From Streptomyces sp. NP-1717 (GTDB taxonomy: Bacteria > Actinomycetota > Actinomycetes > Streptomycetales > Streptomycetaceae), in contig NZ_JAAPBF010000035.1 of NCBI RefSeq assembly GCF_022695985.1, positions 1-49,370 on the forward strand: 49,370 bases of DNA, in the 5' to 3' direction. The position numbers and the translations under genes are program-made. Positions 8,411 to 16,205 of the stretch are shown piece after piece (position 1 is the first letter of the stretch; the number at the start of each line of letters is the position of its first letter). The notes beneath the pieces are model-generated. The model was given only the letters and a program-made list of their open reading frames with translations. It made no database searches and was not told the DNA's origin.

Positions 8411-9876
8411 CGTGCGGCCTCCCTGCCGGACGACGGCGTGCCGGGCGACGACGAGACGGGTGCGGACGCACCGTGCGCGGGTGCGTCGAACAGGGCGCGC
8501 ACCGCCGCCCCGCAGTAGAACCCCTGGCACCGGCCGCCCAGCGCCCGGGTCCGCCGGCGCAGCCCCTCCGGCGAGGACGGCGGGATGTCACCGGCGAGCG
8601 CGTCACGGATCTCGCCCCGCGAAACCCGCTCGCAGTGGCACACGATCGCCCCGTACGCGGGATCGGCCTCGATCAGTCCGGCGCGTTGGTACGGACGGGG
8701 AAACGCCTCACCGAGGTTGGGCATCGTCACCGGTACGAGGTCGGCCGCCGTCCCCGGCCGGGCCCCGGCCTCCGTCAGCAGCTCCACGACATGGGCGGCG
8801 ATCGCCATCGACGCCGTCAGCCCGGTCGACCGGATCCCGCCCACGGTGACGTACCGCTGTCCGGGGTGCGAGCGGATCATGTAGTCGTCGTGTTCGGTGG
8901 CCGCGCGCAGCCCCGCGTACACGGCGGTCACCTCCTCTTCGAGGAGGTCCGGCATGATCCGTCCGCCCTTCTCCATGAGGAAGGCGAGTCCTTCGGCGGT
9001 GGAACCGGTGGCGCGCTTGTCGTCCAGGTCCTCGGCGGTCGGGCCGAGCATCACGTTGCCGTACACGGTCGGCGCGACCAGGACGCCCTTGCCGAGCGCC
9101 GTGGGAACGGGCAGCAGGATGTGCGAGACCAGCTCACGCGCGAGCTTGTCGAAGACCACCAGCTGACCGCGCCGGGGCGTGACCGAGAAGTCGGTGTGAC
9201 CGAGCAGCCGGTCGAACTCGTCGGCGTACAGGCCCGCCGCGTTGACCAGCCACCGGGTGCGCAGCGGACCGCGTGTGGTGGCGAGCCGGTGCGCGGAGCG
9301 CCGCGAGCCCTCGCCCACGTCGCGCACACGGCAGTTGAGGTGCAGGTCGACCCCGGCGCGTACCGCCTGGGTCGCGTACGTGAGCGTCGTCGTCCACGGG
9401 CAGATGACGCTCTCGTCGGGGACGTCGAGCGCTCCCACCGCGTCCGGTGCCAGATGTGGTTCGCGTCGGCGCAGCTCGTCGGCGCAGACCGTCCGGGTGC
9501 GCCGGTATCCGTTGCGGGCCGCCTTGCGGGCGAGGGCCGGCAGGGCGGCGAGCTGTTCGTCGTCCCAGGCGACCAGCAGCGCGCCGACCGGCTCGACCGG
9601 GATGCCGCACTCCTCGGCGTACACGGCGAGTCGGTCGCGGCCCTCGCGCACGAGCCGGGCTTCGAGCGATCCGGGCACCGCGTCGAAACCGGTGTGCAGG
9701 ATGGCCGTGTTGGCCTTCGACGTCCCGTCGCCGACATCGCCGGACGCCTCGACGAGGGCGGTACGCAGCGGGTACCGGGCCAGTTCACGGGCGATCGCCG
9801 CGCCGACGACCCCGGCGCCGACGACCACCACGTCGTACACCTCGTCCGGCAGCGGCCCCGAGACGGTGACGGTCAT
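8407..9876 (-). CDS. GlpA/GlpD-like FAD-dependent dehydrogenase with C-terminal [2Fe-2S] (BFD-type) domain
   Basis: A 489-residue protein with an N-terminal FAD fold (DVVVVGAGVVGAAIARELARY, about 15-35) of the DAO/glycerol-3-phosphate dehydrogenase family. Near the C-terminus it has the BFD-like iron-sulfur motif VCHCERVSRGEI followed by GGRCQGFYCG, giving four candidate cysteine ligands. This is the GlpA architecture of anaerobic glycerol-3-phosphate dehydrogenase; similar proteins (EryB) oxidise erythritol 4-phosphate. With the FGGY kinase directly upstream (ATGA overlap at 9873-9876), the likely reaction is oxidation of the phosphorylated polyol made by that kinase. There is no GlpC-like membrane anchor. 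Substrate identity is inferred only. Confidence 0.85.
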   Translation of the reverse strand: MTVTVSGPLPDEVYDVVVVGAGVVGAAIARELARYPLRTALVEASGDVGDGTSKANTAILHTGFDAVPGSLEARLVREGRDRLAVYAEECGIPVEPVGALLVAWDDEQLAALPALARKAARNGYRRTRTVCADELRRREPHLAPDAVGALDVPDESVICPWTTTLTYATQAVRAGVDLHLNCRVRDVGEGSRRSAHRLATTRGPLRTRWLVNAAGLYADEFDRLLGHTDFSVTPRRGQLVVFDKLARELVSHILLPVPTALGKGVLVAPTVYGNVMLGPTAEDLDDKRATGSTAEGLAFLMEKGGRIMPDLLEEEVTAVYAGLRAATEHDDYMIRSHPGQRYVTVGGIRSTGLTASMAIAAHVVELLTEAGARPGTAADLVPVTMPNLGEAFPRPYQRAGLIEADPAYGAIVCHCERVSRGEIRDALAGDIPPSSPEGLRRRTRALGGRCQGFYCGAAVRALFDAPAHGASAPVSSSPGTPSSGREAAR

Positions 9877-11378
9877 ACCGCGCCCGTCCGTCCGGCGTCC
9901 GGCAGTCCGGCGACGAGCGCGTCCACCTCCGTACGGAAGACGCCGAGCCGCTCGGCGGCCTCGGCCGCTCCGATCCGGGGCTCGAAGACCTTCTGGGGAC
10001 GCCATCGGGGCGCGGCATGCTCCACCGTCAGACCGGGGTCGAGACCGAGCCGGGCCAGAGCGCCCACGCCGAGCGCGGTGGCGTCGGGCAACGGGGAGAG
10101 TTCCACGGGCAGTTGCAGCAGATCGGCCTGGGTCTGCATCAGCAGGTCCGAGCGGGTCAGCCCGCCGTCGACGCGCAGCGCCTCCAGGGGCGTGCCGGTG
10201 TCCTCGGCCACGGCGTCCGCGAGCGCGACGACCTGGGCGGCGATGCCCTCGCAGAGCGCCCGCACCAGATGCCCGGAGCCGGTCTCCAGACCGAGCCCGG
10301 TCATCGACCCCTTCGCGTCACCGCGCCACCACGGCGCGGCGAGTCCGGCGAGCGACGGTACGAAGGTGACGCCCCCGCTGTCGGGGACGGACGAGCCCAC
10401 CCGGTCGAGGTCGCCGGCGCCGGAGATCACGCCGAGGTCGCTCAGCCACCGCACGGCCGAGGCCGCCGTGTACACCTGACCGTCGAGGCAGTAGCTGGTA
10501 CGGCCGCCGAGCCGCCAGGCCACACAGCCGACCAGGCCGGTCGCGCTGCGCAGCGGACGCGCGCCGGTCTGCGCGAGGAGGAACGCCCCCGTGCCGTACG
10601 TGCATTTGGCCGTCCCCGGCTCGGTCACGTTCTGGGCGAGCAGCGCGGCCTGCTGGTCGACGAGCAGCCCCGTCAGCGGGACGGGGTCGTCACCGAAGGC
10701 CGTCGTCACGCCGAACCGCCCCGCCGCGTCCACGACGTGGGGCAGCCGTTCGTCGCTCATCCCGAAGACGTCCAGGGCGGCGGGGGACCACTCGGCGGTG
10801 TCGAGGTCCAGCAGCTGGGTGCGGCCGGCCGTCGCGGCGTCGGTGACGAACTCGCCGGTCAACCGGTGGACGAGCCAGGAGTCGGAGGTCGTGACGACAC
10901 CCTCGCGGGTCAGGTTCCGGCGGATCCACGCCATCTTGGGCGCGGCGAAGTACGGCTCCAGCGGCAGACCGGTCAGCTCTCTCAACATCGCGTCGTGCGG
11001 GGCGAGTTCGGCGCAGACGGACGCGGCCCGCCGGTCCTGCCAGACGACCGCGTCGGTCAGCGGCTCACCGGTGTCCGGGTCCCAGGCGAGGACGGTCTCC
11101 CCCTGGTTGGCCAGTCCGACCGCCGCGACGGGTTCACCGGCATCGGCGAGCGCCAGGCGTCCCGCGTCGACCACCGAGGAGAGCAGGAGTGCGGGATCGG
11201 CCTCGACCAGTCCGCCGGCGCCGTAGCGCGGGGGCGCCGGGGCCGAGCCGCTGCCGATCACCCCTCGTTCCGGGCAGATCACCAGCGCCTTGGTGGCGGA
11301 GGTGCCCTGATCGACGGCGAGCACCGGCCGCGAGGCCGGGTCCACGGCGGTGCCGGGGGAGTGCTGAGCAGGCGGCAT
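9873..11378 (-). CDS. FGGY-family carbohydrate kinase (glycerol/erythritol kinase-like)
   Basis: A 501-residue FGGY kinase of normal length. The N-terminal phosphate-1 motif is LAVDQGTSATKALV (about 20-33). Further motifs are VVWQDRRA, the glycerol-kinase-like KCTYGTGAFLLAQTG and the C-terminal adenosine motif RVDGGLTRSDLLMQ. It phosphorylates a polyol or sugar with ATP in the cytoplasm. The ATG at 11376-11378 was chosen because the extra upstream residues have no family match; the ribosome site before it is weak. It is the first gene of a three-gene minus-strand operon with the two flavoproteins. There is no GlpF channel here, unlike the usual Streptomyces glycerol operon, so the substrate may be delivered by the facing ABC transporter. 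Confidence 0.87.
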   Translation of the reverse strand: MPPAQHSPGTAVDPASRPVLAVDQGTSATKALVICPERGVIGSGSAPAPPRYGAGGLVEADPALLLSSVVDAGRLALADAGEPVAAVGLANQGETVLAWDPDTGEPLTDAVVWQDRRAASVCAELAPHDAMLRELTGLPLEPYFAAPKMAWIRRNLTREGVVTTSDSWLVHRLTGEFVTDAATAGRTQLLDLDTAEWSPAALDVFGMSDERLPHVVDAAGRFGVTTAFGDDPVPLTGLLVDQQAALLAQNVTEPGTAKCTYGTGAFLLAQTGARPLRSATGLVGCVAWRLGGRTSYCLDGQVYTAASAVRWLSDLGVISGAGDLDRVGSSVPDSGGVTFVPSLAGLAAPWWRGDAKGSMTGLGLETGSGHLVRALCEGIAAQVVALADAVAEDTGTPLEALRVDGGLTRSDLLMQTQADLLQLPVELSPLPDATALGVGALARLGLDPGLTVEHAAPRWRPQKVFEPRIGAAEAAERLGVFRTEVDALVAGLPDAGRTGAV

Positions 11379-11403
11379 GTCACGTTCTTCGGTTCGGAGG
11401 CCG

Positions 11404-11419
11404 GTGATCGTCCGATCAC
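11404..11419. promoter_or_regulatory. 16-bp operator-like palindrome before the FGGY kinase
   Basis: GTGATCG-TC-CGATCAC is a perfect 7+2+7 inverted repeat. It lies 26-41 bases upstream of the kinase ATG, where a repressor would block transcription start. The 258-bp gap between the divergent kinase and the gene at 11637 also has TTGACC at 11515-11520, a possible plus-strand -35. The regulator is unknown and not in the neighbourhood. Confidence 0.45.
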
Positions 11420-11636
11420 TGAGCGAAAGGGTGACGCGGCCCGCCTGCGACGTCAAGGTCACGACATGCACTCAGGGTTGCCTAAGATCAGCAAAGTGTT
11501 CAAAGGTCGTCGCATTGACCCCTACACTGATCGCCGAGTAACAGCGGAGTGTCACTGAGTAGCGTGATTCTCGGGTGCCGGGATGTGAACTACACCGGAA
11601 TGAGGCGGAGTTGCGGGAGAATCGGGCGGAGGGTCC

Positions 11637-12635
11637 GTGAGCGATCGCTTTCGTCCGCTCTACCACCCAGCGGGTCATGACAGTGAACTCCGGGCGGCCG
11701 TCCAGGAATTGCGCGCCGGTCGCTGGCTGTCGATGCGCGACCTGCTCGACGGCACGCACGACTGGGCGCTGTGGACGCAGCGCACACAGGTGCTCGCCGC
11801 CGTCGCCGCCGGCTCCGACACCGTGCACGCCTGGCTGGCCGAGGAGCCGGACAGCGAGGCCGCCGTCGTCATGCGGACCCGTGTGGCGGTGGAGCGCGCC
11901 CTGCGCGCGCACCGCGAGAACCACGCCCGGACGACCGACCTGTGGCAGCAGGCGTGGGAGGCGTGCGGCGCCACCGCGCGGCTGGTCCCGGCCGACCCCG
12001 TCCCCTGGGTCTGTCTGCTCGCGCTCGCCCAACTCGACGGCAAGCAGCGGATGGAGGAGAACCGGCTGCCCCCGCCGGGACCGATGCTCTTCCCCGGTCC
12101 GTGGGCCCTGCTGGCCGAGGCCGACAAACGCGATCCGGGCAACCGCGAGGCGTACCACCGGATGCTCCAGTTCGTGTACGCCCGCAGGTCCGACGGCTCG
12201 CTGTCCGAGGCGGTCAACTTCGTCCAGTGGGCGGCGTCTTCCGCCCCCGAGGGTTCGGCGCTCCAGGCGCTGCCGCTCTTCGTACGGGTCGAGAGGTACC
12301 GCAGGGAGGGCGGCAACGAGAAGGCGCTCGATCTGCACTGGGTCACCGAGGACGCCACCAGGGACGCGCTGCGGGCGCTGCACATCTGGTTCGACCGGTC
12401 CGTGCCCGCCGAGAACTCGCTGCTGGACCTCAACTATCTGGCGCACGCCCTGTGGGGATCGCTCCAACTGGCCGAGGCGGCCCGGGTGTTCGAGGCCCTG
12501 GGGCCGTACTACACCCCCCTGCCGTGGTCTTACCGCGCCCGCAGACCGAACGACTCCGCACAGGTCGAGGAGGTGTTCGCCCGCGCCCGTGCCCGCTGCT
12601 TCTCCGCCGCCCGTGAGCGGAAGACGGACACCTAG
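11637..12635 (+). CDS. Uncharacterised helical protein (TPR-like)
   Basis: A 332-residue soluble protein with no signal peptide or membrane segment. It is Ala/Leu/Trp-rich with repeated helix-turn-helix spacing (e.g. TQVLAAVAAGSDTVHAWLAEEP, RVAVERALRAHRENHARTTDLWQQAWEACG, AARVFEALGPYY), as in tetratricopeptide-like repeat proteins. I do not recognise a named family, though proteins of this look are widespread in Streptomyces. The GTG start is preceded by GGGCGGAGGG at a good distance. It is divergent from the kinase operon and 87 bp upstream of the amino-acid permease; whether they are cotranscribed is unclear. Confidence 0.7.
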   Translation: MSDRFRPLYHPAGHDSELRAAVQELRAGRWLSMRDLLDGTHDWALWTQRTQVLAAVAAGSDTVHAWLAEEPDSEAAVVMRTRVAVERALRAHRENHARTTDLWQQAWEACGATARLVPADPVPWVCLLALAQLDGKQRMEENRLPPPGPMLFPGPWALLAEADKRDPGNREAYHRMLQFVYARRSDGSLSEAVNFVQWAASSAPEGSALQALPLFVRVERYRREGGNEKALDLHWVTEDATRDALRALHIWFDRSVPAENSLLDLNYLAHALWGSLQLAEAARVFEALGPYYTPLPWSYRARRPNDSAQVEEVFARARARCFSAARERKTDT

Positions 12636-12722
12636 GGCCCCTGCTCCGGCCCTGCCGCCGCCGCCCTCGCCGCTCGTTCCCCCTGTCTCTCCCCGAAACT
12701 CTCCGTACCCGGAGGTACTTCC

Positions 12723-14246
12723 GTGTCCGTCTCCCCACCGGCCTGGTCGAAGCCGGATTCAGTTCCGCAGCAGGATGAAGAAGAACGGCTGAGGGAACTC
12801 GGTTATCAGCCGGTACTCGCCCGCAGGATGGGCGGCTTCGGCAACTTCGCCATCAGCTTCTCGGTGATCTCGATCCTCTCGGGATGCATGACCCTGTACG
12901 GCTTCGGGCTCATCACCGGCGGTCCCGCCGTGATGCTCTGGGGCTGGGTGGGCGTCGGGCTCTTCGTCCTGTGCATAGGCATGGCGCTGGCGGAGGTGAC
13001 CAGCGCCTATCCCACCTCGGGGGCCCTCTACTACATGGCCGACCGGCTCGGCGGACGTAAGTGGGGCTGGTACACCGGCTGGCTGAACCTGCTCGGACTG
13101 CTGGGCGCGATCGCCGGAATCGACTACGGCGCGGCCCTGTTCACCGGCGCGTTCCTCAACCTCCAGTGGGGCTTCGACCCCACGCCGGGCTGGACCATGG
13201 TCATCTTCATGTGCATCCTGCTGCTGCACGCGACGCTGAACCTGTTCGGGGTCCGTCTGGTCAGCGTGCTGAACTCGATCAGCGTCTGGTGGCACCTCGG
13301 CGGTGTCGCCCTGATCGTCGGCATCCTCGCGGTCGTCCCCAAGAACCACCAGTCGCCCGAATTCGTCTTCACCCAGTTCGTCAACGAGACCGGCTGGGAG
13401 AACCCGATCTATGTGGCCGCGATCGGTCTGCTGCTCGCCCAGTACACGTTCTGCGGGTACGACGCGTCGGCACATCTCTCCGAGGAGACGTCCAACGCCT
13501 CCGTCTCCGCCGCACGCGGCATCGTGCGCGCCATCTGGGTCTCCTGGATCGCCGGCTTCGCCCTCCTCGCCGGTCTGACCTTCGCCATCCAGGACTACGC
13601 GGCCACGAGCGGCGCCGGTGTGCCGCCCGCGCAGATCTTCATCGACGTCCTGGGTACCAACGGCGCCAGCGCTCTTCTGCTTGTCGTGATCATGGCGCAA
13701 CTCTTCTGCGGCAACGCCGAGGTGGCCGCCGCCAGCCGTATGGTGTTCGCCTTCAGCCGGGACAACGCCCTGCCCGGATCGGCGTTGTGGCGGCGCGTCA
13801 GCAGCCGCACACAGACCCCCGTGCCCGCCGTGTGGCTGTCGGTCGGGTTCGCCTGCCTGCTCGCCGTGCCGTCGCTGTACTCGCCGACCGCGTACGGCGC
13901 CGTGACCGCGATCAACGTCATCGGCATCACACCCGCCTACGCGATTCCCATCTATCTGAAACTGCGCGCGGGCGACCGCTTCCAGCCCGGCCCCTGGACG
14001 CTGGGCCGCTGGAGCAAGCCGATCGGCTGGATCGCCGTCGTCTGGGTCGCGATCGTCACCGTGATCTTCTGTCTGCCGCAGAAGAATCCGGTCACCACGG
14101 ACACCATGAACTACGCGGTGATCGCGCTGGCCGTCGTGCTCGCCCTGGCCACGGCCTGGTGGTACGCGGCGCGGGGCTCGTACAGCACCCCGCAGTCCTA
14201 CGGCAGTGCCCGGGAGCAGTCGGAGATCTCCGAGGGGATCGTGTAG
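12723..14246 (+). CDS. APC-superfamily amino acid permease
   Basis: A 507-residue secondary transporter with about 12 hydrophobic segments. The N-terminus shows ELGYQPVLARRMGGFGNFAISFSVISILSG, the conserved first helix of the amino acid/choline (ACT, BAT1/GabP-like) subfamily. GYDASAHLSEETSNAS marks the cytoplasmic loop of that subfamily, and FAFSRDNALPGS follows. It imports amino acids, GABA or a related amine by proton symport. The GTG start has GGAGG 7 bases upstream. The substrate cannot be told from sequence. A weak 8-bp hairpin (14274-14299) follows the stop and may terminate it against the convergent chitosanase. Confidence 0.88.
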   Translation: MSVSPPAWSKPDSVPQQDEEERLRELGYQPVLARRMGGFGNFAISFSVISILSGCMTLYGFGLITGGPAVMLWGWVGVGLFVLCIGMALAEVTSAYPTSGALYYMADRLGGRKWGWYTGWLNLLGLLGAIAGIDYGAALFTGAFLNLQWGFDPTPGWTMVIFMCILLLHATLNLFGVRLVSVLNSISVWWHLGGVALIVGILAVVPKNHQSPEFVFTQFVNETGWENPIYVAAIGLLLAQYTFCGYDASAHLSEETSNASVSAARGIVRAIWVSWIAGFALLAGLTFAIQDYAATSGAGVPPAQIFIDVLGTNGASALLLVVIMAQLFCGNAEVAAASRMVFAFSRDNALPGSALWRRVSSRTQTPVPAVWLSVGFACLLAVPSLYSPTAYGAVTAINVIGITPAYAIPIYLKLRAGDRFQPGPWTLGRWSKPIGWIAVVWVAIVTVIFCLPQKNPVTTDTMNYAVIALAVVLALATAWWYAARGSYSTPQSYGSAREQSEISEGIV

Positions 14247-14392
14247 GCGGACACGTACGACCGGTCCTCGGTACGGAGGCGACGCCGACTCCGCCTCCGC
14301 ACCGGGGACGTCCGTACGAGAGGGCGCCTGTCGCGTGCGACGCCTGCGGCGTGCGTGCTCCTGCTGAGGACCGCCCGGGCCGAGGGCGTCCG

Positions 14393-15226
14393 TCAGTCCT
14401 CCTGAAGGAACTTCCTGGCCAGCTCGCTGCCCAGCCTCACCGCCGACGACCGGCTCTCGATCGGCGTGACCTCGGAGTCCTTGAACAGGATGTACGTCAC
14501 CCCCGAGGGGACACCACCCCGCGCGGGATCGGGATCGATCCCCAGCGAGCGCGCGGCGGCGTACGACGCCTCCCCGACGAGCCCGGCCGGCCCGGTGTCG
14601 CCCACCACCGCGTACTCCACCCGGTCCTCGTGGACGACCGCCGCGACACCGCCGCCCCGGATGCCGGACGCGGTGTGGTTCCAGGTGCCGCTCGGCGCCG
14701 GCACCACGACGTACGGCAGCTCCTCCGCGTTCAGCCGCCTGCCGTCCGACTGCCGGAAGGCCGTGTCCTCCTGGAACCAGGGATCCGACCTCCTGTTGCA
14801 GCGGGCGGTGGCCCGACCGTCGCAGTCGACGTCCAGGTCGGCCTTCCAGAACACGGCGCCCTTCCCGCCGCACACGGGGACGTCGGCGGGCCTGCCCCGG
14901 TCCGTCCGGTACAGCCCCTTCGAGACACGCGAGCAGTGCCCGGCCTTCGCCCGCAGCGCCGCCGCGGTGACCGAGCCCTCCAGCCGGGGCGGGCCGTCGG
15001 TGGCCGTCGGACCGTCGGACTCCGGCGGGCCCTCGTCGGCAGGCAGGCCCTCGGTGGTCGGCGGGCCCTCGGCGGCCGGCGGGCCGTGAGCCTCGGTGGG
15101 AGATACCGGCGGTGGCGGCAGATGCGTCGTGTCGAGCGCCCTGGCGGGGTGCGCGGAGGCGGGCAGGGCGGACGCGGTGAACAGTACGGCGCCGACGGCG
15201 GCGTAGAGGTGTGAACGGTGGTGCAC
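14393..15226 (-). CDS. Secreted chitosanase, glycoside hydrolase family 75
   Basis: A 277-residue exported enzyme. The signal peptide is about 1-26 (ending PASAHPA). A disordered proline/glutamate/glycine linker of about 40 residues has near-repeats of the type EGPP/DGP. The catalytic domain then shows FWKADLDVDCDGRATARCN, DPWFQEDTAFRQSDGR, YVVVPAPSGTWNH and GEASYAAARSLGIDPDP, all characteristic of GH75 chitosanases, which cut beta-1,4-linked glucosamine chains. The Asp/Glu pair in the DVDCDG and GEASY motifs is the expected active site. The GTG start has AAGGGA upstream. The gene is 33 bp after the Nudix stop, so read-through is possible. Confidence 0.87.
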   Translation of the reverse strand: MHHRSHLYAAVGAVLFTASALPASAHPARALDTTHLPPPPVSPTEAHGPPAAEGPPTTEGLPADEGPPESDGPTATDGPPRLEGSVTAAALRAKAGHCSRVSKGLYRTDRGRPADVPVCGGKGAVFWKADLDVDCDGRATARCNRRSDPWFQEDTAFRQSDGRRLNAEELPYVVVPAPSGTWNHTASGIRGGGVAAVVHEDRVEYAVVGDTGPAGLVGEASYAAARSLGIDPDPARGGVPSGVTYILFKDSEVTPIESRSSAVRLGSELARKFLQED

Positions 15227-15259
15227 GGAGACGATCCCTTTCGGGTGCTCGAAGGCTCC

Positions 15260-15742
15260 TTACGGCCGGTCCTCGCGGCTCTCTATGAACAGGGCCAGCC
15301 GGCCGAGGAAGATCCGTTGCCCCGTCACCAGCAGCTCCACGGCGTCCTCCAGAGGAAACCAGCCGAGCCGGTCGAGCTCCGGGAACTCCCGCTCGACGCC
15401 CGACCCGCGCGGCCACTCCATCGTGAACGTACCGGGTACGGCGAGCGCGGGATCGAAGTCCGCCTCGACGGCCCATACGGTGACGGTCTTTCCGCCCGAC
15501 TGGCGGGTCTCGCCCAGCGGCTCCCGGTCCCCGGCGGGCGGCGGATGGCCCACCTCCTCCTCGAACTCCCGGTCGGCCGCGTCCTCGGGCGTCTCGTCGG
15601 GGCCGTACTCACCCTTGGGGATCGACCACGCGGCCCGGCTGCGCCCCGCCCAGAACGGGCCGCCCATGTGTCCGATGAGCACTTCGGTGCCCGCGTCCGT
15701 GACCCGGTACAGAAGGAGTCCCGCGCTTCGCTTCCCTGACAT
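15260..15742 (-). CDS. Nudix hydrolase
   Basis: A 160-residue cytoplasmic protein with a complete Nudix box, GEYGPDETPEDAADREFEEEVG (positions about 45-66), whose REFEEE glutamates bind metal. It begins MSGKRSAGLLLYRV, the usual first strand of this family. These enzymes hydrolyse nucleoside diphosphates linked to another group. The member here resembles the uncharacterised DUF4-NUDIX/NTP-pyrophosphohydrolase group of actinomycetes, and the substrate is unknown. The ATG at 15742 was chosen over an upstream in-frame codon because it matches the family start. Confidence 0.88.
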   Translation of the reverse strand: MSGKRSAGLLLYRVTDAGTEVLIGHMGGPFWAGRSRAAWSIPKGEYGPDETPEDAADREFEEEVGHPPPAGDREPLGETRQSGGKTVTVWAVEADFDPALAVPGTFTMEWPRGSGVEREFPELDRLGWFPLEDAVELLVTGQRIFLGRLALFIESREDRP

Positions 15743-15845
15743 CACGTCAGTCTGTGGGGGGTGGCGCGGGGCCGCCATCGGGGGAGCGCATGCGGGGCAG
15801 CGGACCGCTTCGAAGCAGGCCCCTCAAGGTAAAGAGTAAGTAATG

Positions 15846-15872
15846 GGAACGTAATGCGAGTCTCGGAGCGTT
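15846..15872 (+). promoter_or_regulatory. Possible ECF-sigma type promoter ahead of the small protein gene
   Basis: GGAAC at 15846-15850 and GTT at 15870-15872, 19 bases apart, resemble -35/-10 elements used by extracytoplasmic-function sigma factors of the SigE/SigR class. The local sequence is unusually AT-rich for this genome. The match is short, so this is tentative. Confidence 0.25.
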
Positions 15873-15939
15873 AGGGGGGTAGACGCAGTCCGAGGCCCTT
15901 CAGCGGGGCCGTCGGTGTCATCGAAGCGCAGGAGACGGC

Positions 15940-16089
15940 ATGCCCGGAATCATCGACCGCATCAAGGCCTTCACCCGTAGCCCGCAGGGGCAGCGCGTGA
16001 TCGGTCAGGCACGCGCGGCCTCGTCGGACCCGAGGAAGCGCGAACAGGCCCGCCGCCTGTTCGGCAAGCTGCGTGGTGGCAGGCGCTGA
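15940..16089 (+). CDS. Small basic helical protein (49 aa)
   Basis: A short ORF reading MPGIIDRIKAFTRSPQGQRV and ending FGKLRGGRR, with GGAGA five bases before the ATG. It is strongly basic, predicted helical and has no membrane segment. Small proteins beginning in this way are common in Streptomyces, usually annotated as hypothetical. The codon bias (G/C third positions) supports coding. No function can be given. It stands alone between the Nudix gene and the glycosidase. Confidence 0.65.
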   Translation: MPGIIDRIKAFTRSPQGQRVIGQARAASSDPRKREQARRLFGKLRGGRR

Positions 16090-16205
16090 CCACCGCTGAC
16101 CCGGAGCGTTACGCGCGCACGGCGGGACTCGGCCTCATGATGAGGCCGGGTCCCGCCCTCGGGTGCCGGCCGCGTTGCCGTCACCGGCCGCGGAGGGGAG
16201 GGCGG

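Noticed and set aside
8112..10479. Forward-strand long ORFs across the GlpA-like and kinase genes
   Set aside because: They overlap three minus-strand genes that have intact motifs and 4-base overlaps; the forward translations are Arg/Pro/Gly-rich without domains.
12759..15476. Very long reverse-strand ORF (905 codons) across the permease and chitosanase
   Set aside because: It spans two genes with clear family signatures and has no recognisable domain; it is an open antisense frame caused by GC bias.
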